Assembly: GCA_023435745.1 (NCBI GenBank)
Contig: JAEZMD010000018.1
Span: forward strand, 1-64,000
Length of the DNA stretch: 64,000 nucleotides
Direction: 5' to 3'
DNA from: Bacillota bacterium
GTDB lineage: Bacteria > Bacillota > Clostridia > Acetivibrionales > DTU013
The position numbers and the translations under genes were made by a program. Below the pieces are notes generated by a model, which saw only the letters and a list, made by a program, of their open reading frames with translations, was not told the DNA's origin and ran no database searches. Positions within the stretch are counted from its first letter, which is position 1. Each line of letters starts with the position of its first letter. Shown here piece after piece: positions 17,161 through 25,903 of this stretch.

Positions 17161-20055
17161 ATGACCGAAACAATACGAAAAAAACTTATGGCAGTTATAT
17201 TAGTGTTAACGATGGTGATAAGTCTTATACCGATAATGACATTGACGGCAAGCGCTGCTGAGGATGAGCCTTCTATTATTTTTGTTAATGAGGCTGCTGC
17301 AGGATCAGCCGATGGTTCCAGCTGGGATAATGCCTATACAACCCTGCAGGCCGCTCTTGCTGCAGCAGGTGACGGGTATCAGATCTGGGTGGCAAAAGGA
17401 ACCTATTTTCCTACGAGCGTTAACGGTATCGTAGATGCTTCAGTTGAAAATTATGACCGTTATAAGCATTTTCAGATGAAAAACGGGGTTGCAATTTACG
17501 GGGGCTTTGCCGGAGACGAAGCTGCGGATTTTGACCTGAGCACCCGTGATTTTGTTGTGAACGAAACAATACTAAGCGGTGACATCGGAATCCAGGGAGA
17601 TGACAGCGACAACAGTTACCATGTTATAAAGAATAGTGGAGCAGACAGCACAGCTGTATTAAGTGGTTTCACTATTACAGGAGGCAAGGCAGACGGCGCT
17701 AATGACAGTACCGAGCAAAAGGGCGGCGGGATGTATAATGATAATAGCAGCCCGATATTGGCCAATGTGATTTTCGGCGGGAATACTGCATGTGACGGCG
17801 GCGGGATGTACAATAATAATAGCAGTCCGACATTGACCAACGTGGCTTTTAGCGGGAACACTGCCGGCTTTGCCGGCGGGATATATAATTATAATAGCAG
17901 CCCGACGTTGACCAACGTTACATTCAGTCAGAACAGTGCAGACAGCTCAACCGGCGCAGCCGGGGGAATATTTAACCTATACAGCAGCCCTGCACTGAAC
18001 CACGTAACCTTCAGCAAGAACAGTGCCGGAGAAAGAGGCGGCGGGATGGTAAATCATGACGGCAGCAGCAGCCCGACATTGACGAATGTGATTTTTATCG
18101 AAAATACCGCAGCCTGTGGTGGCGGGATGGCTAACTCGGGTAACAGCACCCTGATCAATGTAACCTTCAGCGGAAACAGCGCATCGCAATTTGGCGGCGG
18201 GATGTATAACTCCGGTAACAGCACCCTGATCAATGTAACCTTCAGCGGAAACAGTGCATCGCAATTTGGCGGGGGGATGGTAAATGACACGTGCATCCCC
18301 GCGTTGATCAATGTGACCTTTAGCGGAAACAGTGCCGGAACAGAAGGCGGCGGGATGTATAACTATGACAGCTCGCCAACGATTGCAAACTCAATTTTCT
18401 GGGGCAACTCCGGCGGACAAATTGACGGAACGATTGAAGCCAACATTACATACAGCATCATACAGGGTTACACAGGCAGTGGCTCCGGCAATATCAGCAC
18501 CGATCCCATGTTTATAGGCATAGATGAATTGAGGCTCCGGCCTGGTTCACCGGCAATTGATGCCGGTACAAAAGTACCCTTTGAAGATGGCGGGACTGCA
18601 TTCGGAGTAACCACAGACATGGATGGCAACCTCCGTATTGTAAATAACAGTGTGGACATAGGAGCGTATGAATATCAGATGTATACAGTTACAGCCTCGG
18701 CGGGCAGCGGAGGTGCTATTTTCCCAAGCGGGGCTGTGAGCGTGACATCAGGCGGCAATCAGACCTTCACCATAGCGCCGGACGCCGGATACCGTATAAG
18801 CTCCGTCACGGTGGACGGGGTCAATCAAGGAGCAATAGCAACCTATACCTTCATGAATGTCACGGCCAACCATACGATAAGCGCTGTATTTTCCCAAAGT
18901 AGCAGCGGCAGCATTAACGATACGCCCAAGCCGCCTGAAAAAACTATCACTGTAACTGAAACGAGCAGCGAGTTGTTTAAGAATACTGTGGGCACTATAA
19001 CGGCTGAGGCCGATGTGGAGGACGCTTTCTCAAACTCTGTCGAGGTTAAGGTGACCGATACGCAGGAGGACGCGGCAAGCTTTATGCTCAGTGCGGGCGA
19101 CGAGGTCTTTCCTTTTGATATCTCGCTCTACATCAAAGGCACGGGCGAAAGAACAAAACCCGCGCCCGGCTATGCAGTAACTATCTCCCTGCCGGTGCCG
19201 GAGAACCTTCTGGATATAAAAGAGCTGCTTATCGTCATGCATAAATCTGACAGCGGCATTGTGATGGAGATTACATCACGACTTCTACAGAAGGATGGCG
19301 TGTGGTACCTCGTATTCGAGGCGACAGAGTTCTCGCCTTATGCGCTGGTGGTCAGAAATGCCGGAAGCTATGACGAAACAACCGGTGTGCCGTATTACCT
19401 TGATCCTGAAAATAATAAAGTGTTCGTAGGCTTTGCGGCAAACGGCAGGTATATAGCTCCTATAGGCGTGACCGTTTCAGTGATGCAAAACGGCAAGAGC
19501 TTCATGGACGTCGCCGGGCATTGGGCGGCAGGTTATATCGGCTTCGTGACCGAGCGTGAGATATTCGTCGGCACAGGGGACAACACCTTCTCTCCAGACA
19601 AAGGCATGACCCGCGCTATGTTCGCCACGGTCATCGGCAGGCTCTATGAGCGCAGCTATGGTGAGATTGAAGCGTCAGGCAATCAGAGCTTTACCGACTG
19701 CGACTGCGATGCTTATTATGGCAAATACATAGCATGGGCTTCTGAAAACAGTATTATCAGCGGTTATGGGAATGGCAGGTTCGGCCCGGATGACCAAATC
19801 ACCCGTGAGCAGATGGCTGCGATACTCTACCGCTTCGCGGACTTCCTCAGCGTCCTTCCGGACAGCATGGATACCGTCCTCGGTTATCCCGACGCCGACA
19901 GTATCTCGGATTACGCGAAAACCGCAGCCATCTACTGTCAGACCACGGGAGTTATCGGGGGACACACCGGAGGAGTTTTCGCTCCGCGGGAAACCGCCAC
20001 CCGCGCAGAGATCACGGCCATTATACAAAGGTTTGTTGAGGCTGTACTCGGCTGA
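17161..20055 (+). CDS. Secreted beta-helix surface protein with three C-terminal SLH domains
   Basis: A 964-residue cell-surface protein. The ATG at 17161 follows AAAGGAGGATATGAG and starts a signal peptide ending TLTASA. Residues about 35-490 form a right-handed parallel beta-helix built of repeats with cores such as GGGMYNNNSSPTLTNVTF, of the kind annotated as Chlamydial-PMP-like or choice-of-anchor proteins. A Divergent-InlB B-repeat-like segment (YTVTASAGSGGAIFPSGA) follows, then a beta-rich linker, then three SLH repeats (FMDVAGHWAAGYIGF, FTDCDCDAYYGKYIAW, YPDADSISDYAKTAA) that bind secondary cell-wall polymer. Adhesion or glycan contact is plausible but not shown. Two adjacent repeats are nearly identical over 75 bases. 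The upstream regulator on the other strand probably controls it. Confidence 0.88.
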   Translation: MTETIRKKLMAVILVLTMVISLIPIMTLTASAAEDEPSIIFVNEAAAGSADGSSWDNAYTTLQAALAAAGDGYQIWVAKGTYFPTSVNGIVDASVENYDRYKHFQMKNGVAIYGGFAGDEAADFDLSTRDFVVNETILSGDIGIQGDDSDNSYHVIKNSGADSTAVLSGFTITGGKADGANDSTEQKGGGMYNDNSSPILANVIFGGNTACDGGGMYNNNSSPTLTNVAFSGNTAGFAGGIYNYNSSPTLTNVTFSQNSADSSTGAAGGIFNLYSSPALNHVTFSKNSAGERGGGMVNHDGSSSPTLTNVIFIENTAACGGGMANSGNSTLINVTFSGNSASQFGGGMYNSGNSTLINVTFSGNSASQFGGGMVNDTCIPALINVTFSGNSAGTEGGGMYNYDSSPTIANSIFWGNSGGQIDGTIEANITYSIIQGYTGSGSGNISTDPMFIGIDELRLRPGSPAIDAGTKVPFEDGGTAFGVTTDMDGNLRIVNNSVDIGAYEYQMYTVTASAGSGGAIFPSGAVSVTSGGNQTFTIAPDAGYRISSVTVDGVNQGAIATYTFMNVTANHTISAVFSQSSSGSINDTPKPPEKTITVTETSSELFKNTVGTITAEADVEDAFSNSVEVKVTDTQEDAASFMLSAGDEVFPFDISLYIKGTGERTKPAPGYAVTISLPVPENLLDIKELLIVMHKSDSGIVMEITSRLLQKDGVWYLVFEATEFSPYALVVRNAGSYDETTGVPYYLDPENNKVFVGFAANGRYIAPIGVTVSVMQNGKSFMDVAGHWAAGYIGFVTEREIFVGTGDNTFSPDKGMTRAMFATVIGRLYERSYGEIEASGNQSFTDCDCDAYYGKYIAWASENSIISGYGNGRFGPDDQITREQMAAILYRFADFLSVLPDSMDTVLGYPDADSISDYAKTAAIYCQTTGVIGGHTGGVFAPRETATRAEITAIIQRFVEAVLG

Positions 20056-20250
20056 TACAAACAGATTAGAATGATTGAAATAGTAAGAGCAGCAGATAAA
20101 ATCTCTAAAATATATAAAAAATCCATTGAGGATTGTGCATATAGTATAATAAAAGATATATCTTGTCTTCAAAGAAAGAAGGTTAAAAAGGCTGCTGCAG
20201 TAGTTCTTCTTGAGCGAGTGACCCTCATTAATCAAAAATGATTATTGAAG

Positions 20251-20574
20251 TTAATCCATATTTTCTTTCCCCCAGTTATACATCATCCCGAGAATTGGCA
20301 ATAGCGTAGTGCCTTTCTGTGTTAATGAGTATTCAACCTTGGGGGGGATCTGAGGGTACTCCTTTCGCAAGATAATACCTGTGCTTTCCAATTCCTTTAA
20401 TTGCATGCTTAGCATTTTATGCGTAATTCCATGGATGCAGCGCTTTAACTCATTATATCGCTTTACTTTATCTATCATTAAGTAGTATAGGATAAGGAGT
20501 TTCCATTTGCCTCCGATTACGCTTAATGTATGCTCAATAGGACAGGTGTGATTTTCACTGACTTCAAACCCCAT
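20251..20574 (-). CDS. HxlR-family transcriptional regulator
   Basis: A 107-residue winged-helix protein with the family hallmarks: CPIEHTLSVIGGKWKLLILY at the N-terminus, then ITHKMLSMQLKELESTGIIL as recognition helix and EYSLTQKG as wing. HxlR members often respond to oxidants, aldehydes or quinones through the N-terminal cysteine, here in ENHTCPIE. It is divergent from the EFR1-type flavodoxin-ferredoxin gene. TAGTATAT occurs at 20596-20603 and 20649-20656 between them and may be part of the operator. Confidence 0.9.
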   Translation of the reverse strand: MGFEVSENHTCPIEHTLSVIGGKWKLLILYYLMIDKVKRYNELKRCIHGITHKMLSMQLKELESTGIILRKEYPQIPPKVEYSLTQKGTTLLPILGMMYNWGKENMD

Positions 20575-20696
20575 ATCTTTAACTCTCCTTTTCGATAGTA
20601 TATAACAAAAAAGTGCATACTTGCAATATTTATAATTCTTAATAAAGTTAGTATATGCCGTATTTTTGCTGAAGTAAATACAAGGAGGGTTTTCAG

Positions 20697-21473
20697 ATGG
20701 AAAAGACTATTTACTATTTTTCTGGGACAGGAAACTCACTGCAAATCGCACGTGGACTATCACAGATACTAGGTGAAACAGTAATTCTTTCAATTTCAAA
20801 TAATACTGATATTGATATATCAGCCAAGGTCATAGGTTTTGTATTCCCCGTATATCTTTGGGGCGTACCGGATATCGTACTGCATTTCATTCAAAAAATC
20901 AAGAGCAGCAACCATGATAAATATTACTTTGCAATAGCTACTTACAAATCTCAGCCCGGTGATGTTATAGGTCAGCTTCAACGCAAGATGAGAAAGCAAG
21001 GGATGAGACTGTCGGCAGGATTCACTGTGCCTATGCCGGGCAATAACATCATCTTTTACGATCTTGAATCCGTACCGGTACAGGAAAGCAAGCTGAACAG
21101 GAGTCAAACCAAGGTGTCTGAAATAGCACGGTCCATTCAATCCAGACAAAATATATTACCCACTGTTCCAATTTTTGAACGGCTTCTTTATACGGGATTG
21201 CTGCATAATCTATTGACTAGAACATTTCATAATTCAGACAGACAGTTTTGGATCGAAAAAGCTACTTGTAATAACTGCGGTGTCTGCGCCAAGGTTTGTC
21301 CGGTCACAAATATTAATTTTACTAATGGGCATCCGGAATGGCAGCATAATTGTCAGCAATGCCTGGCATGCATCAATTTATGTCCAGGCAAAGCCATACA
21401 ATATGGAAAAGCTACTAAAAACAAAAAAAGGTATATTAATCCGGCAATTGGTGTTACGGACTTATTCAAATAA
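20697..21473 (+). CDS. EFR1-type flavodoxin/ferredoxin fusion protein
   Basis: A 258-residue electron-transfer protein. The N-terminus is a flavodoxin fold with FMN phosphate loop YYFSGTGNS; the C-terminus has two [4Fe-4S] motifs, CNNCGVCAKVCP and CQQCLACINLCP. Proteins with this layout (EFR1 family) are common in Clostridia and move low-potential electrons; the partner is usually unknown. GGAGGG precedes the ATG. It is divergent from the HxlR regulator, which likely controls it. Redox or detoxification roles are inferred from that pairing. Confidence 0.92.
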   Translation: MEKTIYYFSGTGNSLQIARGLSQILGETVILSISNNTDIDISAKVIGFVFPVYLWGVPDIVLHFIQKIKSSNHDKYYFAIATYKSQPGDVIGQLQRKMRKQGMRLSAGFTVPMPGNNIIFYDLESVPVQESKLNRSQTKVSEIARSIQSRQNILPTVPIFERLLYTGLLHNLLTRTFHNSDRQFWIEKATCNNCGVCAKVCPVTNINFTNGHPEWQHNCQQCLACINLCPGKAIQYGKATKNKKRYINPAIGVTDLFK

Positions 21474-21514
21474 AATACGGATTATATTATTATACCCTTA
21501 AAACGTACGGGGTG

Positions 21515-21585
21515 TAGCAGAAGACGTCCCCCTCTGCCACTTAGTTAAAACTTTAAACTAATATGCCAGAGATGGGACGTTGCTA
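21515..21585. repeat. Large imperfect inverted repeat between convergent genes
   Basis: TAGCA (21515) pairs with TGCTA (21581-21585); ACGTCCC (21524) with GGGACGT (21574-21580); inner CTCTG/CAGAG and TTAGTT/AAACTAA arms extend the fold over about 70 bases. It could act as a two-way terminator for the convergent genes, or be a miniature inverted-repeat element. Confidence 0.5.
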
Positions 21586-21614
21586 CTGGTTACATACGGG
21601 GCTTATATTTGTGG

Positions 21615-23603
21615 TTATAATTCAATATTATCAGATGGTGATGCGAACGGACCCGGGATAACGTGGATACCGCGATGATTTCCGAAGTAGTCCGCGTCAA
21701 AGCGTATCGGTGTTCCATCCGCGTTTTCAAAGTATGCTTCCGGTTCGAAGGCTTTGCCGAGAATCTCAGTGTGGATCATCCGATCGCTGAAATCCTTGAG
21801 GTAATCATATATATTTGTGCTCAGATAATATTGACCGTCTTTTTCCACCAGTTCCACCTTAATATTCTGATCATTGTTTTCAACGAACAGACCGTTTACC
21901 TCATTTTTCCATGGCTTGGCACCGTTCAGATATACATTACCTTCGCTCCAGACCGGCAGATGACCGAAATGAGCAGACTCTAAAGCTCTCATGTTTGGAC
22001 GCTGGGAAAAATCGAACTGCGCAATCCACTCATCATAGGTCGGGTAATCATCGAAAACGCTCGTGCCGACTTGTCTGTTTTCACGTCTGGGCTCATGGCT
22101 TTGATCATTGTAGGTTACATAGTCATCCGAAGGCCATTTCTGGACAAAAATATTGTTGTAGAAACGGTTGTCACCGTGCAGGAAGGTCATAAAGCCCATC
22201 ACTTCCGTACGGTGTGGTATGTGATAGGGCGTATAGCGCCAGGTTGTTCCTCCGCCGACGTCGGTTAACGCACCACAGATGAGGTTGTGAACCATAGCGA
22301 CGCCTTGTGTCGCAAAACGCAGGCTGGCGTCTGAGAGCAGAATATTGTTATCGATCAATGTCGGACCGTGGCTGACTTCTACAAATATATCCTGAGACAT
22401 CATACCTCCCGGAAGATTTTCAGCATAAGGTGGCCGCTGGTTATCATGCAGCAGGTTCTGGGTAATGCGTGTGCCCTGTGCTTCCCAGTCACACCAGATT
22501 CCCATCGTACAATGGTGGATATGGTTGCGGCGCATGACTACATCAATGGCCGCATGCATTTTGATCCCGGCAATTTCTGCTCCGCCAAGCTCCATCATAT
22601 TATTTATATGGTGAATATGGTTGTCTTCAATGATACTAAATACACCGCCCATACGGCCAATAATGCCGCCCTGTTCACAATGGTGAATGTTACAGCGGCG
22701 AACTATGTGACTGCCGATTTTTTCTTTCAGCCATCCGTGATACTGGCCGCGGCAAACCGCATCCCGTTCCATCTGGGTAGGACTCTTTACATATTTATTT
22801 GTAAAGTAATGATCGTTGTCAGGATCATAATATTTACCCAGAGAAATGCCAGCACACTTGCTGTTTGAGATTTCACAATCCTCAATGATCCAGCCCTTGC
22901 TCCAGTGAGGACCGATCATGCCATCCTGAAAAGCTGCGGGCGGCGCCCAGGTGGTGGCAGCTTTATCAATTTTAAATCCTCTGACAGTATGATAACCGAT
23001 GCCGGTTACAGAAGGCATAAAACACCTGCGACGGACATTAATCTCTACATTTTCCTCATTTGGCTCTTGACCCTGAAAATTTGCATAAATGATCGTCTCA
23101 TCAGTATCTGTATCCTGTTCGGCATACCACTTATAAACAGATCCTTCAGGTACCCAGCTGCATTCATAAACATCGCCTTTGATACACTCTTCCAGAGTTG
23201 TGGCTTCATAAAGCGCTTTGTCGTTTAAATAAACACAGCCGGTATGTTTATTCGGTGTTGCGAAATACCAGTCTCCATATACAAAAGTTTTATATGGATT
23301 GTATTCACCGAAAACACTGTTTGCAACCCGGCATACCCAGACATTTTCTTTGTAATGCTGCCAGGTTTTAATCTGTTCCGCGCCTGTAATCACAGCATCA
23401 AGAGGCGAAGTACTGGAGTAAGTGATACGGGCATCTTCAGTACCGGCATGAACCGGATCTACATATTCCCGGTAAATCCCCGGTGCTACCAGCACTTCAT
23501 CACCGGGAAGCGCCAGCTTCGCGGCTTCGTTGATCCGTCGGAATGGCGCGTTAATGGAACCATTGCCGTCTTTAGCAGCATTTGCATCTACATAGTATTT
23601 CAT
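21615..23603 (-). CDS. Glycoside hydrolase family 120, beta-xylosidase-like
   Basis: A 662-residue right-handed beta-helix enzyme that closely follows the plan of Thermoanaerobacterium XylC (GH120): KYYVDANAAKDGNGSINAPF at the start, WQHYKENVWVCRV, FGEYNPYK, a VEINVRRRCF segment and GPHWSKGWIIED. The two catalytic residues known for XylC correspond by motif to Asp372 (CDWEAQG) and Glu409 (FVEVSHG). No signal peptide is present, so it should act in the cytoplasm on imported xylo-oligosaccharides. Between the catalytic motifs it has an insertion (RPPYAENLPGGMMSQ) not in my recollection of XylC. GGGAGG precedes the ATG. The gene is alone; no transporter is adjacent. Confidence 0.87.
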   Translation of the reverse strand: MKYYVDANAAKDGNGSINAPFRRINEAAKLALPGDEVLVAPGIYREYVDPVHAGTEDARITYSSTSPLDAVITGAEQIKTWQHYKENVWVCRVANSVFGEYNPYKTFVYGDWYFATPNKHTGCVYLNDKALYEATTLEECIKGDVYECSWVPEGSVYKWYAEQDTDTDETIIYANFQGQEPNEENVEINVRRRCFMPSVTGIGYHTVRGFKIDKAATTWAPPAAFQDGMIGPHWSKGWIIEDCEISNSKCAGISLGKYYDPDNDHYFTNKYVKSPTQMERDAVCRGQYHGWLKEKIGSHIVRRCNIHHCEQGGIIGRMGGVFSIIEDNHIHHINNMMELGGAEIAGIKMHAAIDVVMRRNHIHHCTMGIWCDWEAQGTRITQNLLHDNQRPPYAENLPGGMMSQDIFVEVSHGPTLIDNNILLSDASLRFATQGVAMVHNLICGALTDVGGGTTWRYTPYHIPHRTEVMGFMTFLHGDNRFYNNIFVQKWPSDDYVTYNDQSHEPRRENRQVGTSVFDDYPTYDEWIAQFDFSQRPNMRALESAHFGHLPVWSEGNVYLNGAKPWKNEVNGLFVENNDQNIKVELVEKDGQYYLSTNIYDYLKDFSDRMIHTEILGKAFEPEAYFENADGTPIRFDADYFGNHRGIHVIPGPFASPSDNIEL

Positions 23604-23817
23604 GATATCCTCCCATTATTGTGGTATACAGGATACTACTCCTGACATGATTAATTATATAACATGATTGCCAATAGTTCATCGTTATCTATAAAAATCA
23701 GCAAGGTAAACTATGAGAAGATGAAACCGCCGAGAGGTTGCGGGCTGGGAATTTTGGTTAGCTACTTTTCCACTTTCTGAATAATATAAAAGTGAAAACA
23801 TGAAAGAGGTTTGAAAA

Positions 23818-24264
23818 GTGAGAGAATTAAATCCCCAAAAGGTATTTGTGCAATATCGGGATATAATGAAACCATATGAGCCTGTTATGGGCAGATTATA
23901 TACTATTACACATTCGGACATAACGGCAGAACTATTTGTGTTTGTAGCCCAAAATTATGCTGAAGATCAAATCACAAGAATGCGTGATGAGGTAAGAGTC
24001 GCCTGGGAGCTATATAAAGAAGGAATTGCTTTAGTTGGCTCCGTGATTGTGGATGGAAATGGTGTACTGGGAAATGCATATGTAAGAAATAAGATTTTCT
24101 ATAACGAAATGCCTACGGCACTTCAAGCCTTACGCCAGGCTGACAGGTTCTTGTTTGACAAAGAACCTGATCTTGACGATACACCTGCATTTATTCACTT
24201 TATCTCAAACAGTCCTATGTATAATAAAACATATGATTTTGGAGTTATTGGCATTTATAAATAA
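23818..24264 (+). CDS. Staygreen-family protein
   Basis: A 148-residue protein with LYTITHSDITAELFVFVAQNY near the N-terminus, MRDEVRVAWE in the middle and FIHFISNSPMYN near the end, the pattern of the Staygreen family (PF12638 from memory). The plant members remove magnesium from chlorophyll a, and bacterial homologues have been reported with the same activity in vitro, but their role in non-photosynthetic anaerobes is not settled. Start is GTG 23818 after an AGAGG site. The gene is monocistronic. A tetrapyrrole or related metal-chelate substrate is possible but not shown here. Confidence 0.8.
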   Translation: MRELNPQKVFVQYRDIMKPYEPVMGRLYTITHSDITAELFVFVAQNYAEDQITRMRDEVRVAWELYKEGIALVGSVIVDGNGVLGNAYVRNKIFYNEMPTALQALRQADRFLFDKEPDLDDTPAFIHFISNSPMYNKTYDFGVIGIYK

Positions 24265-24449
24265 ATAGTATGCAAGGAATAATACAATATAGCTGCACTC
24301 CATTTTTCAAAATTATTATTGGAAGTGTATTCTTATTTTTCGGATGCATTTGTTATAATAATTGTATAAAAACTGTACATGCCACGATAGACCCATTGTC
24401 GGTCTGAGAAATTTCTTCGATGTTATTAATCTACAGAAAGGAGTACAAC

Positions 24450-25238
24450 ATGAAGCTAGAAGAAAAGCGGGTAGTCATTACCGGGGCATCCTCAGGTATC
24501 GGTCTGGAATTGCTGAAAATGCTGCTGGAAAAAGGCTGTACAGTTGTTGCATCTGCAAGGCAAATCGAGAAGCTTGGTCTATCAGATCCAAAGCTTTATC
24601 TCAGGAAATGTGACGTTTCCAAGAAGGAAGAACTGGATGCGCTATTTGAATTCTCACTGGAAAAGATGGGCGGCATCGATCTATTTATAGCAAATGCGGG
24701 TTTTGCCTATTTTGAAAAGATAGATAAGCCGGATTGGGAGCATATTGAAGCGATTTTTGAAACAAACGTGGTTGGCTTTATTTATTGTGCGGAAAAAATG
24801 AATGAGCTTAACGGAAGTAAGCCATATAATTTTGTAGTAACTGCAAGCGGAATGAGTTTGCTTTCTCTCCCCGGTTACTCGCTGTATAGTGGCACAAAAG
24901 CTGCTATCAGGGGATTTGCTGATGCTTACCGCTTTGAGCTTGAGAGGGGACAGCATTTTCAAGTGGTTTACCCGATAGCAACAAAAACAAAATTCTTTTC
25001 CCGTGCAGGCAACAACACTCCAATTCCATGGCCTACTCAGACTGCTGATGCGGTTGCGCGGAGTATTATTGGGGGAATACAGAAGAACCGGAAACGAATT
25101 TTCCCATCTATGACTTTTTTTGCGACGAATCTGCTTAACCGAATACTGCCATTCATTAACATGCTTTATGTCTACATATACAAGCGTAAGTTCCAAAATT
25201 GGCTGCAAACCGGCCAACAGAAAGGAGATAATTTATGA
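24450..25238 (+). CDS. Short-chain dehydrogenase/reductase
   Basis: A 262-residue Rossmann enzyme with TGASSGIG at the N-terminus, the NAG motif (IANAGFAYF), Ser in VTASGMS and the YxxxK pair in YSLYSGTKAA. It resembles SDRs acting on ketones, steroids or 3-ketosphinganine-type lipids, and has a hydrophobic C-terminal stretch (LLNRILPFINMLYVYIY) that may touch the membrane. ATG 24450 follows AGAAAGGAG. Its stop overlaps the start of the acetoacetate-decarboxylase-like gene, so the two are translationally coupled. The substrate is not known. Confidence 0.88.
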   Translation: MKLEEKRVVITGASSGIGLELLKMLLEKGCTVVASARQIEKLGLSDPKLYLRKCDVSKKEELDALFEFSLEKMGGIDLFIANAGFAYFEKIDKPDWEHIEAIFETNVVGFIYCAEKMNELNGSKPYNFVVTASGMSLLSLPGYSLYSGTKAAIRGFADAYRFELERGQHFQVVYPIATKTKFFSRAGNNTPIPWPTQTADAVARSIIGGIQKNRKRIFPSMTFFATNLLNRILPFINMLYVYIYKRKFQNWLQTGQQKGDNL

Positions 25239-25903
25239 TGGAATCTGTAGTGCCCTCGTTTCCAGCTCCGTGGAGTTTGCAGGGCAAAGGCTATATTCTT
25301 ATATATAAATTCAAACGTGATTTTGTTGAGAAATACGGCAATGTACCGAACTTCCTGAAGGGACATTATGTCGGTGGTTTTGGAAGCGTTATGCTTGTTG
25401 ATTATCTCCAATCTGATGCCGGACCCTACACTGAACTACTATTCATTCCAGGTAAATTTGATTTCAAAGGAAAGAGGCTGGATACAATCAGTAGAATCTA
25501 CGTATCATCCGCAGAAAGCGTTGTCAACGGCAGGGCTAACTGGGGAATCCCCAAGGAGCAAGCGAAGTTCGACTTTGAAATGCTCAACAACAGGGAGGAG
25601 CGCATCCGGGTCAGTTTTGACAGAACTCTTGTGGCTGAATTTGTTATTCGCACTGGAGTGGTACCGTTTCCGGTTAATACAAAATTGCTTCCTTTTCCAC
25701 TTGTACAGCTGCATGAAGGTAAATATTTCTATACGACCTTTTCTGGGAGTGGTACAGGTCGTTTCGCTGCAATTGAAAAAATGGAGGTCAATTCGGAATT
25801 GTTTCCAGACATATCACTATGCAGGCCGATCGCAGCAATAAGGGTGGAGCCGTTTGCTATCACTTTTCCGAAAGCCCTTATTGAAAATAGGAGGAAGACA
25901 TGA
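25235..25903 (+). CDS. Acetoacetate decarboxylase-superfamily protein
   Basis: A 222-residue protein with the ADC-fold pattern: an N-terminal hydrophobic strand region, YVGGFGSVMLVDY, NGRANWGIPKEQAKF and a C-terminal RPIAAIRVEPF. In clostridial acetoacetate decarboxylase the catalytic Lys is the first of a Lys-Lys pair after Tyr-Pro; here the site reads IPKE, so the Schiff-base Lys is kept but the neighbouring Lys that tunes it is Glu. A decarboxylase role is therefore uncertain. It overlaps both neighbours by four bases, in an SDR / ADC-like / flavoprotein operon; cooperation on a keto-acid or keto-lipid is inferred. Confidence 0.8.
   Translation: MMESVVPSFPAPWSLQGKGYILIYKFKRDFVEKYGNVPNFLKGHYVGGFGSVMLVDYLQSDAGPYTELLFIPGKFDFKGKRLDTISRIYVSSAESVVNGRANWGIPKEQAKFDFEMLNNREERIRVSFDRTLVAEFVIRTGVVPFPVNTKLLPFPLVQLHEGKYFYTTFSGSGTGRFAAIEKMEVNSELFPDISLCRPIAAIRVEPFAITFPKALIENRRKT

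Noticed and set aside
17616..18311. Repeated sequence blocks resembling an array of direct repeats
   Set aside because: The repeats are in frame within a beta-helix protein, degenerate and of unequal spacing; they are coding rungs and not CRISPR repeats.
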